Assembly: GCF_030268685.1 (NCBI RefSeq)
Contig: NZ_BSRQ01000025.1
Span: 79,695 to 143,694 of the forward strand
Source: Microtetraspora sp. NBRC 13810
GTDB taxonomy: Bacteria > Actinomycetota > Actinomycetes > Streptosporangiales > Streptosporangiaceae
DNA: 64,000 nucleotides
Direction: 5' to 3'
Shown piece by piece: positions 1-11,428 of the stretch (positions within the stretch are counted from its first letter, which is position 1; each line of letters opens with the position of its first letter). The notes beneath the pieces were generated by a model, which saw only the letters and a program-made list of their open reading frames with translations, was not told where the DNA came from and did not search any database. A program made the position numbers and the translations under genes.

Positions 1-1099
1 GTCCTCGTCCTGGAGGACGGGCGCGCCTTCCACGGCGTGCCGTACGGCGCGCGCGGCGAGACCTTCGGCGAGATGGTCTTCAACACCGGTATGACCGGCT
101 ACCAGGAGACCCTCACCGATCCCTCCTACCACCGCCAGATCGTGGCGATGACGGCCCCGCACATCGGCAACACCGGGGTCAACGACGAGGACCCGGAGTC
201 CGCCAGGGTCTGGGTCGCCGGCTACGTCGTGCGCGAGCCGTCCCGGGTGTCCTCCAACTGGCGGGCCACCACGAGTCTCGCCGACTACCTCGCCGCCCAG
301 GGCGTCGTGGGCATCGCCATGCCCGGCACCCGGGCGCTCACCCGGCACCTGCGCGAGCGCGGCGCGATGCGCGCGGGGATCTTCTCCGGCGACGCGCTCG
401 CGTCCGAGGAGGAGCTGCTGGAGCGGGTGCGCCGCTCGCCCGGCATGGTCGGCGCCGACCTGTCGGCCGAGGTGTCCACCCCCGAGCCCTACGTCGTGCC
501 GGCCAAGGGGGAGCGGCGGTTCACCGTGGCCGCCGTGGACCTCGGCATCAAGGCCATGACGCCGCAGCGGCTGTCCGAGCGCGGCTGCGAGGTGCACGTG
601 CTGCCCGCGTGGTCGACCGCCGAGGAGATCCTCGCGCTCGGCCCCGACGGCGTGTTCTTCTCCAACGGCCCCGGCGACCCGGCCACCGCCGACCTCCCGG
701 TGAAGGCGCTGCAGGGGGTGCTCGCCGCCGGCAAGCCGTTCTTCGGCATCTGCTTCGGCAACCAGATCCTCGGCCGCGCGCTCGGCCTCGGCACCTACAA
801 GCTGCGCTACGGCCACCGCGGGGTCAACCAGCCGGTCCAGGATCGCCGGACCGGCAAGGTGGACATCTCGGCGCACAACCACGGCTTCGCCGTACAGGCA
901 CCGGTGGACGGCCCCTTCGACACGCCGTACGGCAGGGCGGAGGTCAGCCACGTCAACCTCAACGACGACTGCGTGGAGGGCCTGCGGCTGCTGGACTACC
1001 CCGGCTTCAGCGTGCAATACCACCCCGAGGCGGCGGCCGGGCCGCACGACGCGGCCGGGCTCTTCGACGAGTTCTGCGCACTGATGGAAGGACAAAAGG

Positions 1100-1107
<8 letters not shown>
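1..1107 (+). CDS. carA: Carbamoyl-phosphate synthase small subunit (5' truncated by window edge)
   Basis: Glutamine amidotransferase subunit of carbamoyl-phosphate synthase; it hydrolyses glutamine and channels ammonia to CarB for pyrimidine and arginine synthesis. The frame is open from base 1 and already reads family sequence ([11 protein letters not shown]), so the true start lies upstream and only a few codons are missing compared with the usual 370-380 residues. The GTG at 37 is therefore not the start. The N-terminal CPSase domain is followed by a class I amidotransferase domain with the nucleophile Cys at 751-753 (GICFGNQ) and the His/Glu pair in SVQYHPEAA near 1010-1035. It overlaps carB by 8 bases, and the carB Shine-Dalgarno AAGGA lies in its last codons. 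Confidence 0.97.
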
Positions 1108-4393
<3,286 letters not shown>

Positions 4394-4412
4394 CGACGCC
4401 TCGACGGAGGTG

Positions 4413-5297
4413 ATGGAGACGCCTGTTACTCCGGTACAGGTGACGGGCACGGTGCTGACGACGCGCCGGGTCGAGGCTTACCATGCGCTGACCGTGGTGG
4501 CCCCCGGGATCGCCGAGCGGTTCCGGCCGGGCCACTTCGTGGCGGTCGCCGTGGGCGGGCCGCAGACGTCGATGCTCACCCGCCGTGCCTTCTCCGTCCA
4601 CGACGTCAAGCCCGACTACGGCGGCACGGTGGAGTTCGTCTTCACCGTGCGCGGGCCGGGCACCTCCTGGCTGGCCGGGCGCAGGGCCCGCGACACGCTG
4701 GACCTCGTGGGGCCGCTCGGGCGGCCCTTCCCGCTGCCCCGCGACCCGGTCAGCTGCCTGCTGGTCGGCGGCGAGTACGGCTCGGCCACGCTGTTCGGGC
4801 TCGCCGACGCGTTGCAGCAGCGCGACTGCCGGGTGGACTTCCTGCTCGGCGGCGCGTCCGAGGACCGCGTCTTCGGCGCGCTGAGGGCCCGCAGGATGGG
4901 CGTGACGACCACGCTGACCACCGAGGACGGCTCGCTCGGCCTGCGCGGCACGGTGACGGACGCGCTGCCCGGCGTGATCACCGACACCCGGGCCGACGTG
5001 GTCTACGCCTGCGGTCCGATGGACATGCTGCGCGGGGTGACCGCGGTGTCCGTCGAGTTCGACATCCCGGTCCAGGTGGCCGTGGAGGAGGCGATGGCGT
5101 GCGGGTTCGGCATGTGCATGACGTGCGTGCTGCCGGTGATCGGGGACGACGGCGTGACCAGGATGGTGCGGGCCTGCGTGGAGGGCCCGGTGTTCCGCGG
5201 TGAGCGGGTGAGGTTCGACGACGTGGGGACGATCCCGTTCGACGCGCTGGGCGCGCCCGGGGCGCCGGGGCACAGTGGAGCCCGACATGTCAGTTGA
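4413..5297 (+). CDS. pyrK: Dihydroorotate dehydrogenase electron transfer subunit (PyrK-like)
   Basis: Iron-sulfur flavoprotein that would pass electrons from the PyrD flavin to NAD in a class 1B dihydroorotate dehydrogenase. Visible are a ferredoxin-reductase-like FAD domain (RPGHFVAVAVGG, MLTRRAFSVHD), a nucleotide-binding half ending VYACGPMDML, and a C-terminal cysteine cluster for a 2Fe-2S centre (ACGFGMCMTC, then RACVEGPVF). The start is uncertain: ATG 4413 gives about 294 residues with GGAGG at 4406-4410, only two bases away; GTG 4410 or a slightly later GTG is possible. The frame is also open upstream into carB, but that extension has no family sequence. The gene overlaps pyrD by 11 bases. 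Confidence 0.9.
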   Translation: METPVTPVQVTGTVLTTRRVEAYHALTVVAPGIAERFRPGHFVAVAVGGPQTSMLTRRAFSVHDVKPDYGGTVEFVFTVRGPGTSWLAGRRARDTLDLVGPLGRPFPLPRDPVSCLLVGGEYGSATLFGLADALQQRDCRVDFLLGGASEDRVFGALRARRMGVTTTLTTEDGSLGLRGTVTDALPGVITDTRADVVYACGPMDMLRGVTAVSVEFDIPVQVAVEEAMACGFGMCMTCVLPVIGDDGVTRMVRACVEGPVFRGERVRFDDVGTIPFDALGAPGAPGHSGARHVS

Positions 5298-6288
5298 TAT
5301 GCGGACATATCTGGCACATGTGGAGCTGATCAACCCCATCACCACGGCCGCCGGCTGTGCCTCCTCCGGCAAGGAGCTCGCGCAGTTCTTCGACCTCAAC
5401 CGGATCGGCGCGCTGGCCACCCACTCGATCACGATGGCGCCCCGCGCCGGGCGGCCCACCCCGCGGGTCGCCGAGACGCCCTCGGGCATGCTCAACGCGA
5501 TCGGCCTCCAGGGGCCGGGCATCGAAGCCTTCCTCGAACGCGACCTGCCCTGGCTCTCCCAGCGCAGCGTGCGCACGATCGTGTCCATCGCCGGCGGCAC
5601 CGTCAACGAGTACGGCACGCTGGCCCGCAGGCTCGCCGACGCGCCCGGCGTCACCGCCGTCGAGGTCAACCTGGCCTGCCCCAACATCGAGGACCGCGGC
5701 CGGGTCTTCGCCCGCGACGGCGCCGCCTCCGCCGAGGTGATCTCCTCGGTGCGCGCGCTCATGCGGTACGACGTCCCGGTGGTGGCCAAGCTCTCACCGG
5801 ACGTCGCCGACATCGTCGCCATCGCCCGCGCGTGCGTGGACGGCGGCGCCGACGCGCTGTCCATGATCAACACCCCCCTGGGGATGAGCATCGACACCGA
5901 GACGCTCCGCCCCTCGCTCGCCGCGGTCACCGGCGGCCTGTCCGGCCCCGCCGTGCGCCCGCTGGCCGTCCGCTGCGTGTGGCAGGTGCACGCCGCGCTG
6001 CCCGGTGTGCCCATCATCGGCGTGGGCGGCGTGCTGACCGGCAGGGACGCCTTCGAGCTCGTCCTGGCGGGCGCCTGCGCCGTCGGTGTGGGCACGGCGC
6101 TGTTCCACGACCCCTATGCCTGCCTGCGCGTCCTGCGGGAGCTTGAGGAGCTTCTGCAGGCGCGCGGGTTCCAGCGCCTCGCCGACGCCGTCGGCCTGGC
6201 GCACCGCCCGCCGGGCAGCGTGTCCCGGCACCGTACGGACCCCGCGCCCGGACAGGGCGCGTCGAACATGGAAGAGAGCCCCCTTTGA
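5287..6288 (+). CDS. pyrD: Dihydroorotate dehydrogenase, class 1 (1B type)
   Basis: Oxidises dihydroorotate to orotate, the fourth step of UMP synthesis. The class 1 catalytic base is visible as Cys131 in NLACPN; class 2 quinone-linked enzymes carry Ser in the matching NxSSPN motif. This fits the adjacent PyrK subunit and implies NAD as acceptor and a cytoplasmic enzyme. About 333 residues, with a beta/alpha barrel pattern ending IIGVGGVLTGRDAFELVLAGA, the phosphate-binding region. ATG 5287 was chosen because GGAG (5277-5280) sits six bases upstream; an in-frame GTG at 5275 is less well placed. The C-terminal tail beyond about residue 290 is hydrophilic. The stop overlaps the pyrF TTG start. 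Confidence 0.93.
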   Translation: MSVDMRTYLAHVELINPITTAAGCASSGKELAQFFDLNRIGALATHSITMAPRAGRPTPRVAETPSGMLNAIGLQGPGIEAFLERDLPWLSQRSVRTIVSIAGGTVNEYGTLARRLADAPGVTAVEVNLACPNIEDRGRVFARDGAASAEVISSVRALMRYDVPVVAKLSPDVADIVAIARACVDGGADALSMINTPLGMSIDTETLRPSLAAVTGGLSGPAVRPLAVRCVWQVHAALPGVPIIGVGGVLTGRDAFELVLAGACAVGVGTALFHDPYACLRVLRELEELLQARGFQRLADAVGLAHRPPGSVSRHRTDPAPGQGASNMEESPL

Positions 6289-6986
6289 CGCCCGCACCCA
6301 TCGCCGTCGCCCTGGACGCGCCCGACCTGGAGACCGCGGCCCGCTGGGCGGCCCTGGTGACCCCGCACGTCAGCACCGTCAAGGTGGGCCTGGAGCTCTA
6401 TCTGCGCTATGGGCCCGACGTGATCGCCTCGGTCCGGGGCGCGAGCGGCGTGCAGGTCTTCCTGGACCTGAAACTGCACGACATCCCCAACACCGTGGCC
6501 GGCGCCGCCAAGGCCGTCGGCCGGCTGCGCCCGGCACTCCTCACCGTGCACGCCGCCGGCGGCGCCGCGATGATCCGCGCGGCGGCCGAAGCCGCGCCGA
6601 ACACCCGCATCGCCGCCGTCACGGTCCTGACGTCGCTGTCGGAGGCCGATCTGGTCAAGGTCGGCCTGACGGGACCCGCGCACGACGCCGTGCGCAGGCT
6701 GGCCGTCCTGGCGGTCGGCGCGGGCGCGCGCGCCCTGGTGTGCTCGCCCCGCGAGGTGGCCGCGGTGCGTGCCGAGGTCGGCTCGGAGATCACTCTGATC
6801 ACTCCCGGCGTTCGTCCGGCCGGAGCCGACAGTCAGGATCAGGCGCGGGTCGCCACTCCGGAACAGGCCCTCGCCGACGGCGCGGACCTCCTCGTGATCG
6901 GCAGGCCCATCACCGCCTCCGCCGATCCCGGGGCCGCTGCGGCAACCATAGCGGCAGCGCTGCGCAGAAAGATCGCCACCCCCTGA
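6285..6986 (+). CDS. pyrF: Orotidine 5'-phosphate decarboxylase
   Basis: Decarboxylates OMP to UMP, the last step of de novo UMP synthesis. The charged catalytic network is visible as Asp61-Lys63-Asp66 in DLKLHDIPNT, and the phosphate-binding end reads ITPGVRPAG, then LVIGRPITAS. At 233 residues it is the short bacterial form. The start codon is TTG at 6285, overlapping the pyrD stop (TTTGA) with a GAAGAGAG purine run upstream, so it is translationally coupled. It is the last gene of the pyrimidine operon; 172 bases separate it from mihF. Confidence 0.96.
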   Translation: MTPAPIAVALDAPDLETAARWAALVTPHVSTVKVGLELYLRYGPDVIASVRGASGVQVFLDLKLHDIPNTVAGAAKAVGRLRPALLTVHAAGGAAMIRAAAEAAPNTRIAAVTVLTSLSEADLVKVGLTGPAHDAVRRLAVLAVGAGARALVCSPREVAAVRAEVGSEITLITPGVRPAGADSQDQARVATPEQALADGADLLVIGRPITASADPGAAAATIAAALRRKIATP

Positions 6987-7030
6987 AAGGGCGGTGGTGA
7001 GGGCGTTTTGCTCTACAGAGGGCCATTCCA

Positions 7031-7113
7031 TCATCACGGAGAGTGATGAAGTAGATTTTGTGAGCAGAGAAACGGCACTTGACGTTGCTCAAAGGTCAAT
7101 GACCAGCTAGTTT
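7031..7113 (+). promoter_or_regulatory. mihF promoter region with an operator-like palindrome
   Basis: The pyrF-mihF gap contains a perfect inverted repeat, TCATCAC-5-GTGATGA (7031-7049), ending two bases before a TAGATT hexamer (7052-7057) that fits an actinobacterial -10. A second candidate set follows: TTGACG at 7079-7084, the small palindrome GGTCAATGACC (7094-7104), and TAGTTT at 7108-7113. The 23-base spacing of TTGACG to TAGTTT is too long for a standard pair, so the first set is preferred. The function of the palindromes is inferred from position only. Confidence 0.4.
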
Positions 7114-7158
7114 CCCTTCCCGTCCGAGTACATCGACAGAAATTCGAGGTGACCCGGC

Positions 7159-7482
7159 GTGGCTCTTCCTCCCCTGACCCCCGAGCAGCGCGCCGCAGCC
7201 CTGGAAAAGGCTGCCAAGGCCCGTCGTGAGCGTGCCGAGGTCAAGAACCGGCTCAAGCACGGCGCGGTTTCTCTGGCTGAGGTGCTGAAGGATGGTCAGA
7301 CCGACGACGTCATCGGCAAGATGAAGGTGTCGGCGCTGTTGGAGTCGCTCCCTGGCGTGGGCAAGGTCCGTGCCAAGCAGCTGATGGAGCGGCTCGGTAT
7401 CGCCGAGTCCCGCCGCGTGCGGGGTCTTGGCGCCAACCAGCGAGCTTCGCTGGAGCGCGAGTTCGGCGGTGCCGAGAGCTGA
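7159..7482 (+). CDS. mihF: Actinobacterial integration host factor (mIHF/sIHF family)
   Basis: Small basic nucleoid-associated protein of the actinobacterial IHF type, which binds DNA without strong sequence specificity and affects replication, recombination and global expression in mycobacteria and streptomycetes. The 107-residue sequence has the family start [18 protein letters not shown], a charged helix and the helix-two-turn-helix core [20 protein letters not shown] followed by RRVRGLG. GTG 7159 has GAGGTGA upstream. The position between pyrF and gmk is the conserved actinobacterial context. It has its own promoter region. Confidence 0.95.
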   Translation: MALPPLTPEQRAAALEKAAKARRERAEVKNRLKHGAVSLAEVLKDGQTDDVIGKMKVSALLESLPGVGKVRAKQLMERLGIAESRRVRGLGANQRASLEREFGGAES

Positions 7483-7520
7483 TCTCGGCATCGTCAGGCG
7501 GATTCATCGGGGGGTATGGA

Positions 7521-8216
7521 GTGACCGCTACATCCTGGCCCGGCAAGGCTCGGGCCCGAGAGGCGGCCGAGCCCGGCAGGCCGGGTACGCGTGACGGTGG
7601 CTCCATGCCTTCTTCAGAAACGCCGTCCGCGGATATCTCGGCGGGATCCGACATCCCGCCGGAGAGATCCGGGCGACGCCTGACGGTCCTTTCCGGTCCG
7701 TCCGGCGTCGGCAAGTCCACGGTCGTCGCCGAGCTCCGGCGGGCACATCCGCAGGTGTGGCTGTCGGTCTCGGTGACCACCAGGCGCCCGCGTCCCGGCG
7801 AGACGCACGGCGTCGAGTACTTCTTCGCCGACGACGCGGAGTTCGACCGCCTCATCGCGGCGGGCGAGCTGCTGGAGTGGGCGGAGTTCGCCGGCAACCG
7901 GTACGGCACGCCGCGCGGCCCCGTGGTCGAGCGTCTGGCGGCGGGCGTCCCCACGCTGCTGGAGATCGACCTTCAGGGCGCCAGGCAGGTGCGCGAGACC
8001 ATGCCGGACGCGCTGCTCGTCTTCCTCGCGCCTCCCACCTGGGAGGAGCTGGAGAGCCGGCTGCGCGGCCGGGGCACCGAGCCGGAGGACGTGATCGCCC
8101 GCAGGCTGGAGGCCGGCCTGGTCGAGATGGCCGCGGAGAAAGAGTTCGATCTCACTCTCGTCAACACGTCTGTCCAGGAAGTATGCCGGCGGCTGATAGC
8201 CTTGCTGAGCGCATAG
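7521..8216 (+). CDS. gmk: Guanylate kinase
   Basis: Phosphorylates GMP to GDP with ATP. The P-loop is visible as [11 protein letters not shown] at about residue 57, with the GMP-binding segment [18 protein letters not shown] and lid-region arginines ([18 protein letters not shown]). The core enzyme is about 185 residues. The 231-residue reading from GTG 7521 therefore carries a disordered N-terminal extension of about 50 residues. A GGGGGG run at 7510-7514 lies at Shine-Dalgarno distance from this GTG. ATG 7605 would give 203 residues but has weaker GGTGG upstream, so the start is not settled. It lies 38 bases after mihF and 23 before rpoZ. Confidence 0.95.
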   Translation: MTATSWPGKARAREAAEPGRPGTRDGGSMPSSETPSADISAGSDIPPERSGRRLTVLSGPSGVGKSTVVAELRRAHPQVWLSVSVTTRRPRPGETHGVEYFFADDAEFDRLIAAGELLEWAEFAGNRYGTPRGPVVERLAAGVPTLLEIDLQGARQVRETMPDALLVFLAPPTWEELESRLRGRGTEPEDVIARRLEAGLVEMAAEKEFDLTLVNTSVQEVCRRLIALLSA

Positions 8217-8239
8217 TCGATTCGACGAGAGGTCACAAC

Positions 8240-8503
8240 GTGGCAGCCACTGCCCCTGTTGCCGAAGGCATCACCAATCCGCCGATCGACCAGCTCCTCG
8301 AAGTGGTCGACAGCAAATACAGTCTTGTGATCATGGGCGCCAAGCGGGCGCGCCAGATCAACGCCTACTACTCGCAGCTCGGCGAGGGTCTGCTGGAGTA
8401 CGTCGGTCCCCTGGTGGAGACCCACGCCCAGGAGAAGCCGCTGTCCATCGCGCTGCGCGAGGTCAGCGAGGGCCTCCTCACCTCCGAGCCCATCGAAGGC
8501 TAG
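8240..8503 (+). CDS. rpoZ: RNA polymerase omega subunit
   Basis: Omega subunit of RNA polymerase, which aids assembly and stability of the beta' subunit. The 87-residue reading contains the family core: [29 protein letters not shown], then [15 protein letters not shown] (two adjoining segments of the conserved fold). The frame stays open far upstream inside gmk, but GTG 8240 with GAGAGG (8227-8232) at good spacing gives the standard protein. It sits between gmk and coaBC, the usual actinobacterial order, with only four bases before the coaBC start. Confidence 0.95.
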   Translation: MAATAPVAEGITNPPIDQLLEVVDSKYSLVIMGAKRARQINAYYSQLGEGLLEYVGPLVETHAQEKPLSIALREVSEGLLTSEPIEG

Positions 8504-8510
8504 TCCGCTG
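8496..8510 (+). promoter_or_regulatory. Ribosome-binding site and probable CTG start codon of coaBC
   Basis: Conserved CoaBC N-terminal sequence (NVVLGVCGGIAAYKA) is encoded directly after rpoZ, but no ATG, GTG or TTG occurs in that frame near it. CTG at 8508-8510 lies at the right place and is preceded by AAGG (8496-8499) at eight bases. The first standard start, GTG 8607, would delete the flavin-binding motif. Confidence 0.6.
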
Positions 8511-9704
8511 CCCCGCAACGTCGTTCTCGGGGTCTGCGGGGGCATCGCCGCCTACAAGGCCTGCGAGCTGCTCCGCCTGTTCACCGAATCGGGGCACGAC
8601 GTCAGGGTGGTGCCGACCCGCGAGGCCCTGCGCTTCGTCGGGGAGCCGACCTGGGCCGCGCTGTCGGGCAACCCCGTCACCGCCGAGGTGTGGGAGAGCG
8701 TCCACGAGGTGCCGCACGTGCGGATCGGCCAGCGGGCCGACCTCGTCGTGGTGGCGCCCGCGACCGCCGACGTGCTCGCCAAGGCCGCCCACGGCATCGC
8801 CGGCGACCTGCTGACCAACACGCTGCTCACCGCGCGGTGCCCGGTCGTGTTCGCCCCCGCGATGCACACCGAGATGTGGGAGCACCCGGCGACCAGGGCC
8901 AACGTGGCGACGCTGCGCGAGCGCGGGGCGCTGGTCATCGACCCTGCCGTCGGCCGGCTGACCGGCGCCGACTCCGGCCGGGGCCGGCTGCCCGACCCGC
9001 CGGAGATCTTCGAGTTCTGCCGCCGGGTGCTGGCGGGCCGCCCGTCCGACCTGGCCGGGCGGCACGTGCTCGTCTCCGCGGGCGGCACCCGCGAGGCCAT
9101 CGACCCGGTGCGCTTCATCGGCAACCGCTCCTCGGGCCTGCAGGGCTACGCCCTGGCCCGCACGGCGCTCGCCCGCGGCGCGCAGGTCACCCTGATCGCC
9201 GCCAACGTGGCGCTGCCCGACCCGGCGGGCGCCAAGGTCGTCCGGGTGGAGTCGGCGCGGCAGCTCAGGGAGGCCGTCGTCGAGGCGGCCGGCCAGGCCG
9301 ACGCGGTGGTGATGGCCGCCGCGGTGGCCGACTTCCGTCCCGCGTCCCGCAGCGACTCCAAGATCAAGAAGTCCGGTGCCGAGCCCGACCCCATCCACCT
9401 GGTGCAGAATCCCGACATCCTCGCCGAGCTGGGCGAGCGCCGCCGGGAGGAGGGCGCGGGACCGGTGATCGTCGGCTTCGCCGCGGAGACCGACGACGTG
9501 CTGGAGAACGGCCGCGCCAAGCTGGAGCGCAAGGGCTGCGACCTGCTCGTGGTCAACCAGGTCGGCGACGGCCTCGCCTTCGGCACCCCGGACAACGCCG
9601 CCGTCGTGCTCGTCGCGGGAGGTGACCCGGTCGAGATCGCCAGAGGTCCCAAGGAGGACCTCGCCGACGTCGTCTGGGACCTGGTCGCGGCCCGCCTGCC
9701 GTAG
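8508..9704 (+). CDS. coaBC: Bifunctional phosphopantothenoylcysteine decarboxylase / phosphopantothenate-cysteine ligase
   Basis: Two steps of coenzyme A synthesis: CoaB joins cysteine to 4'-phosphopantothenate (CTP) and CoaC decarboxylates the product (FMN). From CTG 8508 the protein is 398 residues, the usual length. The N-terminal flavoprotein domain shows GGIAAYK, the HVRIGQRADLVVVAPATADVLAK segment and PAMHTEMW. The C-terminal ligase domain starts near residue 183 (GRHVLVSAGGTREAIDPVRFI) and shows NRSSGLQGYALA and IKKSG. The rare start codon and four-base spacing to rpoZ suggest coupled translation. The alternative GTG 8607 would remove about 33 essential residues. Confidence 0.93.
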   Translation: MPRNVVLGVCGGIAAYKACELLRLFTESGHDVRVVPTREALRFVGEPTWAALSGNPVTAEVWESVHEVPHVRIGQRADLVVVAPATADVLAKAAHGIAGDLLTNTLLTARCPVVFAPAMHTEMWEHPATRANVATLRERGALVIDPAVGRLTGADSGRGRLPDPPEIFEFCRRVLAGRPSDLAGRHVLVSAGGTREAIDPVRFIGNRSSGLQGYALARTALARGAQVTLIAANVALPDPAGAKVVRVESARQLREAVVEAAGQADAVVMAAAVADFRPASRSDSKIKKSGAEPDPIHLVQNPDILAELGERRREEGAGPVIVGFAAETDDVLENGRAKLERKGCDLLVVNQVGDGLAFGTPDNAAVVLVAGGDPVEIARGPKEDLADVVWDLVAARLP

Positions 9705-10068
9705 GGCCTTGCCCGGACGGCCCGGATTCTGGTAGCCGGCGTTCTGTCGGCCGGCGCGGGTTCGGCGGTCTCCGCTCGAGCCCGGGTCGAGCGGGGCTCG
9801 ACTCCTTCTCGCGGCGCACTCGTGCCCGGTTCGCCTTCCGGCCCGGCCCGCCGGGCGGCGCGGACGCGTCGTCGCAGGTCGGTGGGCTGATGGCGGGCCG
9901 TCGCGGCGCCGCCGTACGCGGGCGGGGCGGTCCTGGGCGCGCCACACCGTTTCGGGACGATTTCGCGGCGCGACCTCGGGTGGGGTTAGACTTCGGCGCA
10001 GCGCTCTTGGTGTGCTCGCACGCCTGAGCACCCAGCCGTCAGCAGCCGCTGCATGAGGAGCCACTGAG
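9705..10068 (+). other. Intergenic region upstream of metK
   Basis: A 364-base gene-free stretch. No SAM riboswitch pattern was recognised. The only promoter-like element seen is TAGACT at 9987-9992, about 75 bases before metK, with no convincing -35. Short overlapping frames here lack family sequence or ribosome-binding sites. Confidence 0.5.
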
Positions 10069-11262
10069 TTGTCCCGTCGCCTGTTCACCTCCGAGTCGGT
10101 CACCGAAGGCCACCCGGACAAGATCGCCGACCAGATCAGTGACGCGATTCTCGACACCATGCTCAAGGACGACCCCAAGAGCCGGGTCGCCGTCGAGACG
10201 TTGATCACCACCGGCCAGGTTCACGTCGCGGGAGAGGTGACGACGGAGACCTACGTCGATATCCCCGGCGTCATCCGCGAGAAGATCCTCGAAATCGGCT
10301 ACGACGCCTCGCACAAGGGGTTCGACGGAGCCTCCTGCGGTGTGTCGGTGTCCATCGGCGCCCAGTCGCCGGACATCGCCCAGGGCGTCGACGACGCCTA
10401 TGAGAACCGCGAGGGCGAGGGCGCCGACGAGTTCGACCGCCAGGGCGCCGGCGACCAGGGCCTCATGTTCGGCTACGCCTGCCGGGAGACGCCCGAGCTG
10501 ATGCCGTTGCCGATCATGCTGGCGCACCGCCTGGCCCGCCGCCTGTCCGAGGTCCGCAAGAGCGGCACCGTGCCCTACCTGCGGCCGGACGGCAAGACCC
10601 AGGTCACCATCGAGTACGACGGTGACACCCCGGTGCGGCTGGACACGGTGGTCGTCTCGACGCAGCACGCGGCCGAGATCGACCTCAAGGAGATGCTCGC
10701 GCCGGACATCAAGGAGCACGTGGTCGACCCGGTGCTCGCCGGCCTGGAGATCGGCAGCGAGGGCTACCGCCTCCTGGTGAACCCGACCGGCCGCTTCGAG
10801 ATCGGCGGCCCGATGGGCGACGCCGGCCTCACCGGCCGCAAGATCATCATCGACACCTACGGCGGCATGGCCCGCCACGGCGGCGGCGCCTTCTCCGGCA
10901 AGGACCCGTCCAAGGTCGACCGCTCCGCCGCCTACGCGATGCGCTGGGTCGCCAAGAACGTCGTGGCCGCCGGCCTCGCCGACCGCTGCGAGGTCCAGGT
11001 CGCCTACGCGATCGGCAAGGCCCAGCCGGTCGGCCTGTTCGTGGAGTGCTTCGGCACCGAGAAGCTGGCCGTGGAGAAGATCCAGGCGTCCGTGCTGGAG
11101 GTCTTCGACCTGCGTCCGGCCGCGATCATCCGCGACCTCGACCTGCTGCGCCCGATCTACTCGCAGACCGCCGCCTACGGGCACTTCGGCCGCGAGGAGC
11201 CCAACTTCTCCTGGGAGCGCGTCGACCGGGCCGAGGCGCTGCGCGCCGCCGCCGGCGTCTGA
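10069..11262 (+). CDS. metK: S-adenosylmethionine synthase
   Basis: Makes S-adenosylmethionine from methionine and ATP in the cytoplasm. At 397 residues it has family length. Signatures are visible: [17 protein letters not shown] near the N-terminus, [12 protein letters not shown] (ATP/methionine site) and the glycine-rich [19 protein letters not shown] loop. TTG 10069 is supported by GAGGAG (10055-10060) eight bases upstream. It stands alone after a 364-base gap and is followed by a strong hairpin, so it is probably its own transcription unit, though the coaBC-metK order is conserved. Confidence 0.98.
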   Translation: MSRRLFTSESVTEGHPDKIADQISDAILDTMLKDDPKSRVAVETLITTGQVHVAGEVTTETYVDIPGVIREKILEIGYDASHKGFDGASCGVSVSIGAQSPDIAQGVDDAYENREGEGADEFDRQGAGDQGLMFGYACRETPELMPLPIMLAHRLARRLSEVRKSGTVPYLRPDGKTQVTIEYDGDTPVRLDTVVVSTQHAAEIDLKEMLAPDIKEHVVDPVLAGLEIGSEGYRLLVNPTGRFEIGGPMGDAGLTGRKIIIDTYGGMARHGGGAFSGKDPSKVDRSAAYAMRWVAKNVVAAGLADRCEVQVAYAIGKAQPVGLFVECFGTEKLAVEKIQASVLEVFDLRPAAIIRDLDLLRPIYSQTAAYGHFGREEPNFSWERVDRAEALRAAAGV

Positions 11263-11275
11263 CGTCACCCCCGCA

Positions 11276-11316
11276 CACGGCCCGCCCTCCCGCTGATTTG
11301 GGAGAAGCGGGCCGTG
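11276..11316 (+). terminator. Terminator hairpin after metK
   Basis: Perfect 10-base arms CACGGCCCGC (11276-11285) and GCGGGCCGTG (11307-11316) enclose a second stem CTCCC/GGGAG. No clear T-run follows, as is common in high-GC actinobacteria. It lies 13 bases after the metK stop. Confidence 0.8.
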
Positions 11317-11428
11317 CGTGTGTCCGAGCCATGCGCGTTCCGGCGGGAACCGAGCGTGTCTGGACATCCGGGGCCTGGTCCCCCGAAGATTGTGGTTTGC
11401 CAATCTTGGGGGAGTGGGTGACTCGCGC

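Noticed and set aside
7079..7113. TTGACG and TAGTTT as the mihF promoter pair.
   Set aside because: Spacing of 23 bases is too long; TAGTTT might work alone, but TAGATT next to the palindrome is as good.
8607..9704. GTG 8607 as the start of coaBC.
   Set aside because: It removes the conserved GGIAAYK flavin-binding segment encoded just upstream in the same frame.
9705..10068. SAM riboswitch upstream of metK.
   Set aside because: No recognisable SAM-I, SAM-II or SAM-IV core could be found by eye; a covariance-model search would decide.
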